Position numbers and translations under genes: made by a program. Of a stretch of DNA of 50,238 nucleotides, positions 16,534-31,500 are shown in pieces. The notes under the pieces were generated by a model. The model was not told the origin of the DNA. It searched no databases and worked only from the letters and a program-made list of their open reading frames with translations. Source of the DNA: Gammaproteobacteria bacterium (GTDB taxonomy: Bacteria; Pseudomonadota; Gammaproteobacteria; JABHGC01); NCBI GenBank assembly GCA_027077805.1, contig JALWTS010000042.1, forward strand, positions 1 to 50,238, in the 5' to 3' direction. Position 1 is the stretch's first letter, and every line of letters starts with the position of its first letter.

Positions 16534-19500
16534 ATGAGTGACATTGATAAGGGGGAAGCATCTCTAAGTCGGGAGGAGATGTTAGCATTATTGGCTCAAC
16601 AATCATCTGACGAAATTGATTATTATGATTTGTCTTATGCACAAGAACGCTTATGGTTTTTGGATCAACTCGAATCCGGCAGTCCGACGTATAATATGCC
16701 TGCGGCGGTTAAGATTACAGGTGTATTAAATATAACCGCATTAGAACAAGCACTGCTGGAAATTATCCAACGACATGAGGTTTTACGCAGCCAATTTGTG
16801 AATCAACAAGGGCAACCTAAGGTATGGATTCGAGAAATTGATGAATTTAATTTGGAATGGATTGATTTATCGACGCAGTCATCTTTGTCCACATTAATGA
16901 CGGAATATGCGAGGAAAGAGGCGAATAAAGCCTTTGATTTAGAAAAGGATTTATTATTAAGAGCCTGTTTGTTGAAATGTGCGGATGATCAGCATGTTTT
17001 GCTTTTAACTATGCACCATATTATCTCGGATGGTTGGTCAGTTGGCATATTTATTCGAGAGGTCAATCAGTTATATGAAGCCTTTAGTTTAGGCAAAGAC
17101 TCTCCTTTAGCGGCATTAGAGATTCAATATTTAGATTTTGCGGAGTGGCAAAGAGATTATTTGGCGGATGGTGTCATGGAACAACAGTTACAATATTGGC
17201 GACAGCAATTAGCTGATGTTCCTGTGCTAAATTTAGCCACAGATTATCCTCGTCCCAGCATGCCAACAACGAACGGCTGTCAATATCACTTTCAAATTGA
17301 TACCGATCTCACGGATAAATTAAGTCAGTTAGCCAGAGAACAAGGGACGACTTTATATATGGTTTTACTGGCAGTATTTTATTTATTACTCTCACGTTAT
17401 ACTCGTCAGTCCGATATGACCATTGGTACGCCGATTGCGGGTAGAAGCCAAGAGCAAACCGAACCGTTGATTGGATTTTTTGTCAATACTTTAGTCATGC
17501 GGGCGAATGTCTTACCCGAGTCAAATTTTATTGAATTTTTAGAGCAAGTTAAGAAAACCGCCTTATCTGCCTATGCTAATCAAGACCTACCTTTTGCTAA
17601 ATTAGTGGAAGAATTAGCCCCGGAACGGGATTTAAGTATTCCCCCTTTATTCCAGGTCATGTTTATTTTACAAAATACCCCTAAAAGTCAGCCAAATTTA
17701 GCAGGGGTTGAGATTGAGTTTTTCGATTTGGATTATCATATGGCAAAATTTGATATTACCTTAGATTTAAATGAAACGGAACAAGGGATTCAGGGGGCGT
17801 GGGTTTATAATACTGACTTATTTACCGAAGCAAGCATTGCAGGTTTTGCCAAACATTATCAAACCTTATTATATTCCGTGGTGAAACAATTTGAACAACC
17901 TTTATATCAATTATCCATTGTTTCTGAACAAGATTATCAAAAAGTGGTGTTTGATTGGAATCATACCAAACAACCTTATCCTAAAGCCTTAAGTATTCAT
18001 CAGGTATTTGAACAACAAGCCGAACAAACCCCTGATAATATCGCTGTCGTTTATCAAGACCAGTCCATTAATTTTCGGGATTTAAACCGTTGGAGTAATC
18101 AACTGGCTTTTTATTTACGGGATCAAGGCGTTGTTGCTGAAAATCGGGTAGGCTTATGTTTACGGCGTAGCGTTGATATGATAGTGGCTATTTTCGGCAT
18201 TTTGAAAGCGGGTGCGGCTTATGTCCCGATTGATCCTAGCTATCCTAAAGAACGTATTGATTATATGCTCAAAGATTCAAGTGTGGCTTTAGTCATGACA
18301 CAAAGTGATATTGTGGCATCCTTAGCACCTTTGGAAATCCAAACATTTTTAATGGATAAAGAGACGGCTGTTTTAGCTCGCTACAGTCAAGATAACCCAG
18401 CGATGACTTTAGCCGCCAATCCATTAGCCTATGTGATTTATACCTCAGGCTCTACGGGGCAACCGAAAGGGGTAGAAGTGGAACATCAAAATGTACTGCA
18501 TTTAAGTTTTGCTTTACAACAGGCCATTTATCATGAGTATTCAGAGCATTTAAACATTGGCTTATTGGCTCCTATTGCTTTTGACGCTTCTGTAAAACAA
18601 TGGCAGTTATTACTGTCAGGTCATTGTTTACATATCATTCCTGAAACGCATAGAAAAGACCCCAGCTTATTATTAAATTATTTTGCCAAACATCAGATTA
18701 ATGGTTTTGATTGTACACCATCGTTATTACGATTATTACTGGATTGCCCGAATCCTGATGTTCCTAGTCTTGCGACTGATTTTGCCTTGGTTGGGGGGGA
18801 ACCGATTCGTTATGACTTATGGCAAGATTTAATTCGCCATAGCACCACGTTTTATAATGTCTATGGGCCAACTGAAACCACCGTCAATGCCAGTGTCGCT
18901 AAAATTACCGAAGCACAGCCCTTACCCAATATTGGACGAGCCTTAGCCAATACCCGATTATATGTGTTAGATGAGCGACAACAAGTCGTCCCGATTGGTT
19001 TTGTGGGAGAACTTTATATTGCAGGGGATGGGGTTGCAAGAGGTTATTTAAATCGTGCGGCACTTACGGCGGAAAAATTTCTTGCCAATGCTGAGTTAAA
19101 GGAAGAACGCTTATATCGTACGGGGGATTTCGTGCGATTTTTACCGCAAGGTGAACTTCAATTTATGGGACGAGTCGATGACCAAGTAAAATTGCGTGGT
19201 TATCGGATTGAGTTAGGCGAGATTGCCAGTCAAATTCAACAAGAGGATAGAGTTGAGCAGGCCGTGGTGATTGTGCGTGAAGATCAAATAGGCGATCAAC
19301 GTTTAGTCGCTTATTTGGTGGGCAGTATTGACGAGGACGAGATTGCCCGTTTACGGCAACAATTGCCACAAGTGTTGCCTGAGTTTATGTTACCTTCTGC
19401 CTATGTGATTTTGGAAGCCATTCCTTTGAATGTCCATGGTAAATTGGATAAATCCGCTTTACCCAAGCCAAATTATGCCAGTCTTAATATTGAAGGTATT

Positions 19501-22500
19501 TATGAAGCACCACGTAATCCACATGAAGAAGTGATAGCCAGTATTTGGTCAGACATTTTAGCTATTGACGCACCGAGCATTCACGACAATTTTTTTGCGT
19601 TAGGTGGGCATTCTTTATTAGCCACCCAAGTTGTGTCAAGAATTCAACAAGTATTGAAAATTGAAATCCCTTTACGTTGGTTATTTGAATATCCTAATAT
19701 TGCTGAATTATCCGTACAAATTGAACAAGCCTTAGCGGAACAACAAGGCTTGTTAGCCCCACCTATTGTGCCGGTTTCACGACAACAGCGTTTACCCTTA
19801 TCTTTTGCTCAGGAACGGCTTTGGTTTTTAGATCAACTCGAACCTGAAAGCCCCTTTTATAATATTCCTGCTATGGTGAGGTTGCGTGGTCATGTTGACT
19901 TTAAGGCTTTGACTCATGCTTTGCAATCCGTGGTGGATCGCCATGAATCATTACGCACGGTATTTCGTGTGCATCAAGGGCAAGCCTATCAGAAAGTGCT
20001 GGATCAGATGACGATTAATGTACAGCAAGTTGATTTGTTAAATCTTGATGACGCAGCGCGAGAACAACAAGCCTTAACGGTAGCAAGAGCGGAAGTGATG
20101 AAGCCATTTAGTTTATTTACTGGGCCTTTATTGCGAGCTTGTTTGATTCATATTGGGAAACGTCATTTTATTTTTGCTTTTAGTTTGCATCATATTATTG
20201 CGGATGGTTGGTCAATTGAAATTTTAATTCAAGAGTTATTAGGCTTTTATCAATCAGCCTTACAACAACAAGCCTTAGAATTAGCAGAATTGCCGATACA
20301 ATATCCTGATTTTGCAGTGTGGCAACGACAATGGTTGCAGGGCGAGGTTTTAGACAAGCAATTAAATTATTGGCAAGAACAACTGAAAGATTGTCCAACG
20401 GTTTTAGATTTACCTTTGGATTTTCCACGCCCTAAAGTCCAAAGTTTTAATGGTTGTACTTGGAGTTTTTCAGTTGATCCGTCTGTTTTACAAGCCTTGC
20501 AACGCTTTAGTCAGCAACATAATGTTACATTGAATATGACGTTAATGGCTGTTTATATGTTGTTGTTATATCGCTATTCAGGACAGACGGATATTTGTAT
20601 TGGCACACCAACGGCCAATCGTAATCGTATTGCGATTGAAGGCTTAATTGGATTTTTTGTCAATACCTTAGTCATGCGACAATCGTTCGACCCCAATGTG
20701 TCATTTAATACATGGATACAACAAATTCGAGAAATGGCATTGCAAGCCTATGCACATCAAGATGTTCCCTTTGAAAAAGTAGTGGAAGCCGTGCAAGTTG
20801 AGCGTAGTTTACAACATTCGCCAGTATTTCAAGTCATGTTTGCACTACAGGAAGGTCATCAATTCGATTGGCATGGTGAAGGCGATTTACGCATGACACC
20901 ATTATTTGGGGATATGGGCATTGCAAAATTTGATCTCTCCTTATTTTTAGAACAAACGTCTGAAGGGTTGCTAGGGCGTTTAGAATACAATCGTGATTTG
21001 TTTTTAGCGGATACCATCATGCGGATGATGGCACATTTTCAGCGTTTATTAGACTTAGTGGTGGCAGAACCTGAAACTGCTTTAAGTAAATTTGCCTTAT
21101 TGTCTGAGACTGAGTGCAAACAAATCTTAGTGGAATGGAATCAAACTCAAACCGCGTATCCTAAACATTTATCTATTGTTGATCGCTTTGAGCAACAAGT
21201 GGCTATTTTTGCGGATCATCCTGCCTTATTGTTTGGACAACAAAGTTTGAATTATCAACAATGTAATATTTTGGCCAATCAATTAGCGCATCGTTTCGTC
21301 GAATTAGGGGTAGAATCAGGGGATATTGTTGCCATTTGTTTGCCACGAGGAATAAATTTGATTATTGGCTTATTAGCCATTTTAAAGGCAGGAGGCGTGT
21401 ATTTACCCCTAGATGCGTCTTATCCTACTGAGCGTTTGTTACTCATGCTGGAAGATAGTCAGGCGAAATTATTAATGACGATTCCAAATTTTTTAGAACT
21501 TGATAGCGATGTTAATCAAATATATTATTCCCCTGAACAATTACAAGATTATCCCAGTCATAATCTTGGGATTCAATCCAAACCACAAGATTTAGCCTAT
21601 ATTATTTATACCTCAGGTTCGACAGGACGACCGAAAGGCGTGTGTGTGCCACATCAAGGCGTGCTAAGGTTAGTGGTTGATACCAATTATGTGGCATTCG
21701 CTTGTCAAGATCGAGTCGCTCATTTTTCTAATGTGTCTTTTGATGCGGCTACTTTTGAGATTTGGGGGGCATTATTAAATGGGGGTTGTTTAATTGGGTT
21801 TGACTTAGATACCGTATTGCATCCTGAAAAATTTACCCAATTGATTCGTTTGCAAGGGGTCAGCACTATTTTTGTTACTACCGCTTTGTTTAATCAATTA
21901 GTCAGAGAAGTCCCCGATGTCTTTCAATCCTTAACTACCGTGTGTTTTGGGGGAGAAGCCTGTGATCCTAATCGAGTGCGTGACGTATTAAATACGGCAC
22001 CGCCAAAACATTTACTGCATGTTTATGGCCCCACTGAAAATACCACTTATTCTACTTATTACGAAGTAAAATCAGTGGCTGAAAATGCGGTAACCGTTCC
22101 CATTGGGAAACCTTTGGCAAATTCGACCTGTTATGTATTGAATAATCTGTTAGACCCCGTGCCTATTGGAGTGATTGGGGAATTGTATGTGGGTGGTGAT
22201 GGGTTAGCCCATGGGTATTTAAATCGACCTGATTTAACGGATGAAAAATTTATTGTTCACGATTTTGGTGATGATAATGTTCAACGTTTATATAAAACGG
22301 GTGATCTTGTACGTTATAATGCCCAAGGCGATATTGAATTTATTGCGCGTATTGATCATCAAGTGAAAATTCGAGGATTTCGGATTGAATTGGGTGAAAT
22401 CCAAGCGAAAATTAAACAATATTCTCAAATTAAAGAGGCGTTTATTCGGGTATGGCAAGATGATTTGGGTAATAAACAGTTGTTAGCTTATTTAGTGCTA

Positions 22501-25500
22501 AAAAGTCAAGGCTTTGAGCGTAAACAATTGAAAAGTTATCTTAAAGAATATTTGCCTGATTATATGATTCCTGCTCATTTTATCGTGATTGATGCCTTGC
22601 CCTTAAATCCTAATGGTAAAGTCGATCAAAACGCTTTGCCATTGCCAGAATATCGCCAAACGCAAGATTTTATTGCGCCTAGTAATTATCAGCAAGAAAT
22701 TTTAGCCAGTATTTGGGGCAAATTATTACAACAAGATCAAATTAGTATTGATGCCAATTTTTTTGAATTGGGCGGACATTCCTTGCTGGCTACCCAAGTG
22801 ATTTCACAAATAAGACAGGCATTTCAAGTAGAAGTATCACTAAAACAATTATTTGATCAACCCACTATTGAAGGTTTAGCCAAACAAATTGAACAACTGC
22901 AACAACAAGTTTTTGATTTGAAAATGCCTAAAATGGATGGTTTTGAAACACAAGAGTATTATCCATTATCATTTTCACAAGAACGCTTATGGTTTTTACA
23001 TCAATTTGAAACCGACAGGTCGGCTTATCACATTCCTATTGTGGTCAGTTTGTCTGGGGAATTAGATTTAGTGGCATTTGAGCAAGCCTTTGGTGAAATT
23101 ATTCGGCGACATCAAAGTTTGCGTACTCGATTTGTGGTCGTGGATGGTCAGGCAAAACAGCAATTATTAGCGGATTATGTTTTTCAATTAGACTATGAAC
23201 AAGTGTTGAATGTGTCAGAACAAGAACAACAACAAGTGATTGCGTCTGAATTTGAACGGCAAGTGAAAACGCCATTTGATTTAAGCCAACTTGGCTTTAG
23301 AAGCAAACTAATGGCGTTTTCTGGCTATGAACATGTATTCTTTTTAACCTTTCATCATATCATTGCCGATGGTTGGTCTTTAGGCGTATTATTAAAAGAA
23401 TTAGCTGGTTTATATGAGGCATTTTCGCAAGGCTTGCCCTCGCCATTTTCGCCTTTAAGCGTGCAATATCCCCATTTTGCCTTATGGCAACGTAAATGGT
23501 TACAAGGCAAAATTAAAGACATTCAACTGAAATATTGGCGTAAGCATTTGGAAGGCTTAGGGAATCTTGATTTGCCTACGGATTATCCACGTCCAAGTCA
23601 GCAAACGTTTAATGGGGCTGAAATTGGCTTTCAGCTTAGTGACGAATTAAGTCATGATTTAACCGTATTCAGTCGGCAACAAGGGGTAACCTTGTTTATG
23701 ACATTATTGGCTGGCTTTCAGGTATTGTTATCACGTTATAGTCATCAAACGGATATTGCCGTAGGTTCCCCCGTCGCAGGTCGTAATCGTGCTGAAATTG
23801 AACCTTTAATTGGTTTGTTTATCAACACCTTGGTGTTTAGAACCGATGTTTCAGGGGAACCGAGTTTTGCGAAAGTATTGCAACAAGTGAGAGAAACGAC
23901 GTTAGGTGGTTATAGTCATCAAGATTTACCCTTTGAAATGCTAATTGAAGATTTGCAACCCACGAGAGATGCAAGTCGTTCGCCGTTATTTCAGGTGATG
24001 TTTATTTTACAAAATATGCCATTACCCGAATTAGGCTTAGCAGGTTTGCATTTAACGCCTATGCGTTTGCCTACCCATACGGCAAAATTTGATTTAACGT
24101 TAACGATGACACCAAGTGATCCCATTGGTGCTAGTATTGAATATAATACCGATTTGTTTAAAGCCACGACTATACAGCGTTTCATTGAACATTGGCAAAA
24201 TCTATTGACGGCGGTGGTCGCTGATCCTGACATTAAAATCAGCGACATTGAATTTTTAACCGCAACTGAAAAACAATTGTTACTTGTCGATTGGAATCAA
24301 ACCCAACGGGATTATCCACAGCAAGATTTCAGCACATTATTCGCACAGCAAGTGGCAAAAACCCCTGATCAAACCGCATTGATTTTTGAGGGACAGCAAT
24401 ATAGTTATCAGCAATTACAGGAGAGTGTCAATCAATTGGCCCGATATTTAGAACAATATGTTATTTCTAGTTCTAATCCTAAGCGATTGATTGCGGTTTA
24501 TATGGAACGTTCGGCTGAAATGGTGCTGTCAGTGCTTGCCTTATTGAAATTAGGGGTAGCGTATTTACCTTTGGACCCTTTTTATCCTGAGGAACGGGTC
24601 AACTATATGTTGGAAGACTCAACTTGTATTGGGGTCATTACCCATGAACATTTAACGAAGGGGTTAGCGACGGCGGATATTAATATTTGGATATGGGAAA
24701 ATATTAAACAAGAGTTAGGCAAACAAAGTCCACAAGACATTCCTATGAAAGTCTCACCCGATAATTTAGCCTATATGATTTATACCTCAGGTTCTACGGG
24801 GAAACCCAAAGGCGTACCGATTCAACATCGTAGTTTGGTGAATTTTTTATATGGTATGCAACAGCATTTGCAATTATCTACTAAGGATAAATTGTTGGCG
24901 GTAACGTCTTTATCCTTTGATATTCATACCTTAGAATTGTTTTTGCCATTACTGGTCGGTGCTACGGTAGTCGTTGCGAAACGTGAAACGGCTATGGATG
25001 GTGAATCATTAAAACAATTACTAGAACAACAACATATTAATATTATGCAAGCAACCCCGGCCACTTGGAAATTATTATTACAAAGCCAATGGCAAGCGAC
25101 AGTGGATTTTAAAGTTTGTTGTGGTGGTGAGGCGATGCCTATTCCTTTGGCCAAACAATTCGTCGCAGATGCTAAGGTAGAATTATGGAATTTTTATGGT
25201 CCTACTGAAACGACCGTTTGGTCAACCGTGCATCAAGTCTCCGAGGTGGGTCACGAAACCGTTGCCATTGGTCGTCCTATTGCGAATACTCAAATTTATA
25301 TTTTAGATCAGGCCTTACAATTAGTGCCTATTGGTAGGATAGGCGAATTATATATTGGTGGTGATGGTTTATCGCCTGGTTATTTCCAACGCGAAAGTTT
25401 AAGCAAAGAACGCTTTATTGCCTCACCCTTTCGAGTAGGGGAACGCATTTATCGTACAGGGGATTTAGCTCGTTATCAAAGTGATGGGGTGATTGAATGT

Positions 25501-28500
25501 TTAGGTAGAATTGATCATCAGGTGAAAATTCGTGGTTATCGCATCGAATTAGGTGAAATTGAAGCCTTATTAGCAGAACATTCTGCCATACAAGAAGCCG
25601 TAGTCAGTCATTGGCAAATTGATGAGGATGATAAATTGGTAGCGTATTTAATGTTATTTGATGATATGAGTATTGCCGATGAAGCCGAAATTCGAGATTA
25701 TTTACAAGCTTTTTTACCCGCTTATATGATTCCTTCTGCCTTTGTTATTATGGAAACTTGGCCATTAACGCCTAATGGGAAAATTGATCGCAAAGCCTTA
25801 CCCAAACCACAATTAAATGATGGCATTGTGGCAGAATATTTACCACCACGAACCTTAACGGAGCAAACCTTATCAGAACAATGGCGTGAAATTTTAAATC
25901 GTGAGCAAATCAGCATTGATGCCAACTTTTTTGAGATGGGGGGACATTCTTTATTAGCCACTCAAGTGATGTCTAAGATTCGACAGCAATTTGGGGTAGA
26001 GCTATCACTCAAAACCTTGTTTGAGTCCGCGACTATTGCGGAATTAGCCAAAGTGATTGAACAGCCGGTCAGTTCAGAAAAAACGGTAATGACAGCGATA
26101 ACACCTGCAAAACGTGATCAAGCCATTCCTTTATCGTTTGCACAGGAACGTTTATGGTTTATTGAGCAATTAGAACCTGAACAGTCAATGTATAACCTGC
26201 CCATGGCAATTAAGCTTTATGGACAGTTAGATGTGGATGCCATGCAACAAAGTTTCGACTTATTAGTCGAACGTCATGAAGTGTTACGCACCTTATTTGT
26301 CGTCAACAATGGTCAACCGCAACAGCAAATTTTACCGCATTTAAGCATTAAAATCGATTGGATTGATTTAAGCCAAGTTCCCCAAGGACGGCAACAACCG
26401 CAAGCCGAACAACTCGCTTTAAATGAATTTCAACAAGCCTTTGATTTAAGCAAAGGGCCATTGCTACGTTGTCGTTTACTGCATTTACATCAAGGGGAAC
26501 ATATTTTATTGCTCACCATGCATCACATTATTTCAGATGGTTGGTCGATTGGTTTACTTGTCCAAGAATTGGCCATGATTTATCAAGCCTATCGTCAAGG
26601 TCAAGAATCCCAATTAAAACCTTTAGCCATTCAATATGCCGATTTTGCCATTTGGCAACGACAATGGTTACAAGGAGCGGTATTACAAGAGCAGTTAGAT
26701 TATTGGAAACAACAATTAGCAGGGGCACCCCCTTATTTAAGTTTGCCTACTGATAGACCGAGACCGGAAGTACAGACTTATACTGGACAGCATTACCGTT
26801 TTCGTATTAGCAAAGCCTTAAGCCAACAATTAAAAGATTTCGCAAGGCATCAGGGTTGTACTTTGTTTATGGTATTACTCGCTGCCTATCAGTTTTTATT
26901 ATCCCGTTATGCCAAGCAAGATGATATTTGTGTCGGGATTCCGATTGCAGGACGCAATCGTAGTGAAGTCGAGCCATTAATCGGATTTTTTGTCAATGGT
27001 TTGATTATGCGAACCAAATTATCAGGCAATTTAAGTATTGCTGAGCTCTTACAACGAGTCAAACAAACCACTTTATCCGCCTATGCCCATCAAGATTTAC
27101 CTTTTGAAGTCTTAGTCGAGGAATTACAACCAGAACGTAATTTGAGTTATCCTCCTATTGCACAGGTTGGATTTGCCTTGCAAAACACGCCAATGGGTGC
27201 CTTAGATTTAGCGGATCTTAGATTTCAACCCATGGAAATCGAAAGTAAGGTCGCAAAATATGATTTTGGTTTGGTCTTTGCCGAAGATGACGATGGCTTA
27301 CAAGGGGTGGTTGAATATAATACGGATTTGTTTAAGGCACTTTCTATTGCCAGAATGGTAAGTCATTATCAAAAAGTATTAAATGATTTTGTTTCAGTGG
27401 CCGTCGAGCGTTGTTTGGTTTGTTTGTCCTTAGTCACTGAGGAGGAACTCTATCAAGCCCTAAATTTATCGCCTGAGACAGTGGAAGCGATTTATCCGTT
27501 AACTGTGACCCAACGTGATATGTATTTAGAGTCTATTGTTAATCCTGACGGTTTATCTAATAGTGTGGGTTATGCGATTGAGTTAGATGATGAGGTGGAT
27601 TTAAATTTATGGCAACAAGCCTGTCATCAAGTGTATCAAGCTCAACCCGTATTACGCACTGAAATTGTGAGTAGCAATTTATGTTATCTCGATATGGCCT
27701 ATCAATGTGTTTATCGTGATTATCCGACCCCATTGAAACAATTGGATTGGCGTGATTATGACGCATCAGAAGCCGATATTAGGGAACGAGTCCGACAATT
27801 AATTCATCGTCCTTGGTCATTTGATGGGGCATTAACTCAGCATTATATTGTACATTTATATGATGGTCGCCGTTTAAATGTTGGGGCAGGGCATCATATT
27901 TTATTGGATGCCTTTGGTGGCACTTTAGAAATTGAACAAGTGTGTCGGGTGTATGAATCTTTAGTGAATCATACCCGCTTTCAACATGCCCCTGCGGTGT
28001 TTCATCGTTATATTGATTATAACCTACAACATTTTGATAGAGCTGATATAATTGATTTTTGGAAACAAAAAGCCATCACTATTGAAGCACTGGATTATCC
28101 TGTCTCGGATAGTCGTCATGGTGAGTTTCAAACAAAAACCTTAAAAATTGATTTAGAACACTGGCAACACATCAAACAATGGACTCGCAAACAACGCATT
28201 ACCCCTGCGATTTATTTCCGAGCATTATATGGTATTTTATTAAAATTATATTGTCGTGCCGAACAAGATTTTATGGTGCATGAAGTCAATGCGGGGCGTT
28301 TTAAAGAATATAATCGAGCGTTAGGCACGTTTTTCCAAGAAATTCCCTTAGTATTTCATAAACAAGACCTGGAAGCTAATGTAAGAATTAGTGATTATTT
28401 CGCGACGGTTAAAAATTATTTCCGAGAATTAGGCGAGAATAAAAATATTTCGGCATTGCTTAAAAATCAGATTATTCCGCAAGGTCGAATGAGTTTTTAT

Positions 28501-31500
28501 TTTAATTATTTTCACTTTAATGCGGAAATCGTGTTTTTAGAAAAAACCCTACCTATTTGGCAGTATTTATTAAGCATTCCACCACAACAGGTGCAATTAG
28601 TGGTGAATGCGGGGGCGGAACAACCCGAATTAGTGTTGAATTACCATTCGGCTTTTTTTGAAGAGTTTCATTTTATCGAACGCTTAATTTATATCTCCCG
28701 GCAGATTATTGGTGGGGTAGAGACTTTAGCGAATCTTGAATTTATTTTACCTGAAGAAACCAAAAAACTGTTAACAGAGATTTATCAACATAGTCATGAG
28801 CAACTATTTCGACCTATCACTTATTATTTTGAAAAGCAAGCCCTAAAAACACCCGATGCCATTGCGGTGGAAGCAAAGGGTCTGGGACTCAATTATCATC
28901 AATTGAATCTTAGAGCCAATCAGTTTGCTCATTATTTACATGAAAAAGGTGTCAGTGCCAATCACTGGGTTGGCGTTTGCATGTCTCGTCAACCTGAATT
29001 AATGGTGGTTATTTTAGGAATTTTAAAAGCAGGTGCGGGTTATTTGCCCTTAGACCCCAGCTATCCGAAAGAACGTTTGCATTATATTTTAAAAGATTCT
29101 CGGGCACATTTATTAGTCGCTGATAATGAACAGTCATGGCAAGAGGTTGAAGTGTTAAATCCCCAATATTTAATTGCGCTAACTCAAGATTATCCTGAAA
29201 GCAATTTATCTCATATTATTAAAGCAAATGATTTAGCTTATATGATTTATACCTCTGGTTCGACGGGAAAACCAAAAGGGGTGGAAATTGAACAGGGTGG
29301 TATGATGAATTTATTACATTGGTATGTCAAAGAATTTGACATGACTTGCCAAGATAAAACACTGATTGTGTCCGCCATAGGGTTTGATTTAACTCAAAAG
29401 AATTTATTTGCATTGCTGATGGTCGGCGGTACTATTGTTTTCCCAAGTAATCAAGATTATGAAGCCGATGCCATTATTCAGGATATTAAAAACTACCATA
29501 TTACGTTATTAAATTGTGCCCCAAGTATGTTTTATCCCTTAGTAGCGGATGCGACTAAATTTGACGATATTGCGAGTTTAAATTATGTATTTTTAGGGGG
29601 TGAGCCTATTGTGGCAGGGCATTTACTCGCATTTTATCAATCCCATGCCATGGATTGTCAAATTGTTAACACTTATGGTCCCACTGAATGTACGGATATT
29701 GCGAGTTTTTATCGCATTGAAACGCTAGAGCAATTGCAACAGCCGGTTATTCCGATTGGTCAAGCCAATCATAATGTACAGTTATATGTTTTAGATGAAC
29801 AGCAACGTTTATTGCCACCTGGTGTGGTTGGTGAGTTATATATTGGGGGGTTAGGGGTCTCACGAGGATATTGGCGTGATAGTGATAAGACTCGACAAAA
29901 ATTTATAGAACCAGAATTGACTAGGCCACAAACAATTTATCGCACGGGGGATTTAGTGCGTTATCGTGCGGATGGTTTATTGGTTTTTATTGGACGAGTC
30001 GATCATCAAGTGAAATTGCGTGGCTTAAGAATTGAGTTGGGTGAAATTGAAGCCTTATTAAAACAGCAAGCGGTGATTGATGATGCCTTGGTATTAGTCA
30101 AAGATGAGCAATTGGTGGCTTATGTGATTGCTAATAATGACTTAGATACGTCTGATATTCGTAGTCATTTAAGTGATTATTTGCCTAATTATATGATGCC
30201 TAGCTATTTTTATGTGCTGGAACAATGGCCATTAACACCAAATGGTAAGATTGATCGTCACGCCTTGCCTGAGTCTGATCGGTTTGAACACGCGTATATT
30301 GCCCCTGAATCTGAGATTGAAAAGCGTTTAGCGGAATGGTGGCAACAATTACTTGGGGTGGATAAAGTAGGCAAAAAAGATGACTTTTTTGCTTTAGGAG
30401 GGCATTCCTTATTAGCAACCCAACTACTGTCCCAAATTCGTACTACCTTTGAAGTCGAATTACCCTTACGAGTTTTATTTGAAGTCAATACTTTAGAAGA
30501 CTTAGCAACGGCAATTGAAGCCGAACAACAACAAACGACGCCAAGTTTGCCACCATTAGTAAAAGTATCACGACAACATCATTTACCCTTATCTTTTGCA
30601 CAGCAACGCTTATGGTTTTTACAGCAAATGGAGCCGAATAATACGGGTTATAATATTCCATTAGCCGTAACAGTCAAAGGAGTGATTCATTTACAAGCAT
30701 TACAGCGTTCAATTCGGGCATTAATTCGTCGCCATGAAATTTTAAGAACCGTCTTTGCCAAAGTCAAGGGGCAACCTGTACAAGTGATTGATGATAGTGA
30801 TAAATTTGAATTAGCTGTGACTGATTTGCAAGGTTTTACCGCCAGTGAGCAACAACAAGCGATTCGTGATTGGCAACAAAAATTAGCCAATCATTGCTTT
30901 GATTTAAGTCAATTGCCATTATTCACCCTACAGTTACTAAAATTAGCACCCGAAGAAGCGGTATTATTATTTAGCATTCACCATATTATTTCAGATGGTT
31001 GGTCAAGTGGCGTGATGATGCGAGATTTATTGGCATTATATCAAGCCCATAAACGCACTGAAAAACCACAACTCATGGTCTTACCCATTCAATATGCGGA
31101 TTTTGCGGTATGGCAACGAGCCTTGTTAGTTGAGGATTATCGTCAACAATTACTCGATTGGTGGCAGCAAGAATTGCTTGATATTCCTGAGGTACTAACA
31201 TTACCAACGGATAGACCTAGACCTACTATGCAAACTTTTGTGGGTAAGCTCTATCCCATGACTTTAAGCCCGGAACTGTCAGCACAATTAGAGGCGTTTG
31301 CTAAAAAACAGCAAGTTACGCTATTTATGTTATTAATGGCCGTTTATCAAGTGTTATTATATCGTTATACTTCCGAGCAACATATTTGCGTGGGTTCTCC
31401 GATTGCGGGTCGTGATCAAAGCGAATTAGAAAATTTGATTGGTTGTTTTGTGAATACTTTAGTCATTCATGGTGATTGTGCGGAGAATCCGAGTTTTATG

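Noticed and set aside
27451..28803. C* of module 4 as an epimerisation domain
   Set aside because: Epimerisation domains follow a carrier domain and precede the next C domain; this one follows a C domain and precedes an A domain.
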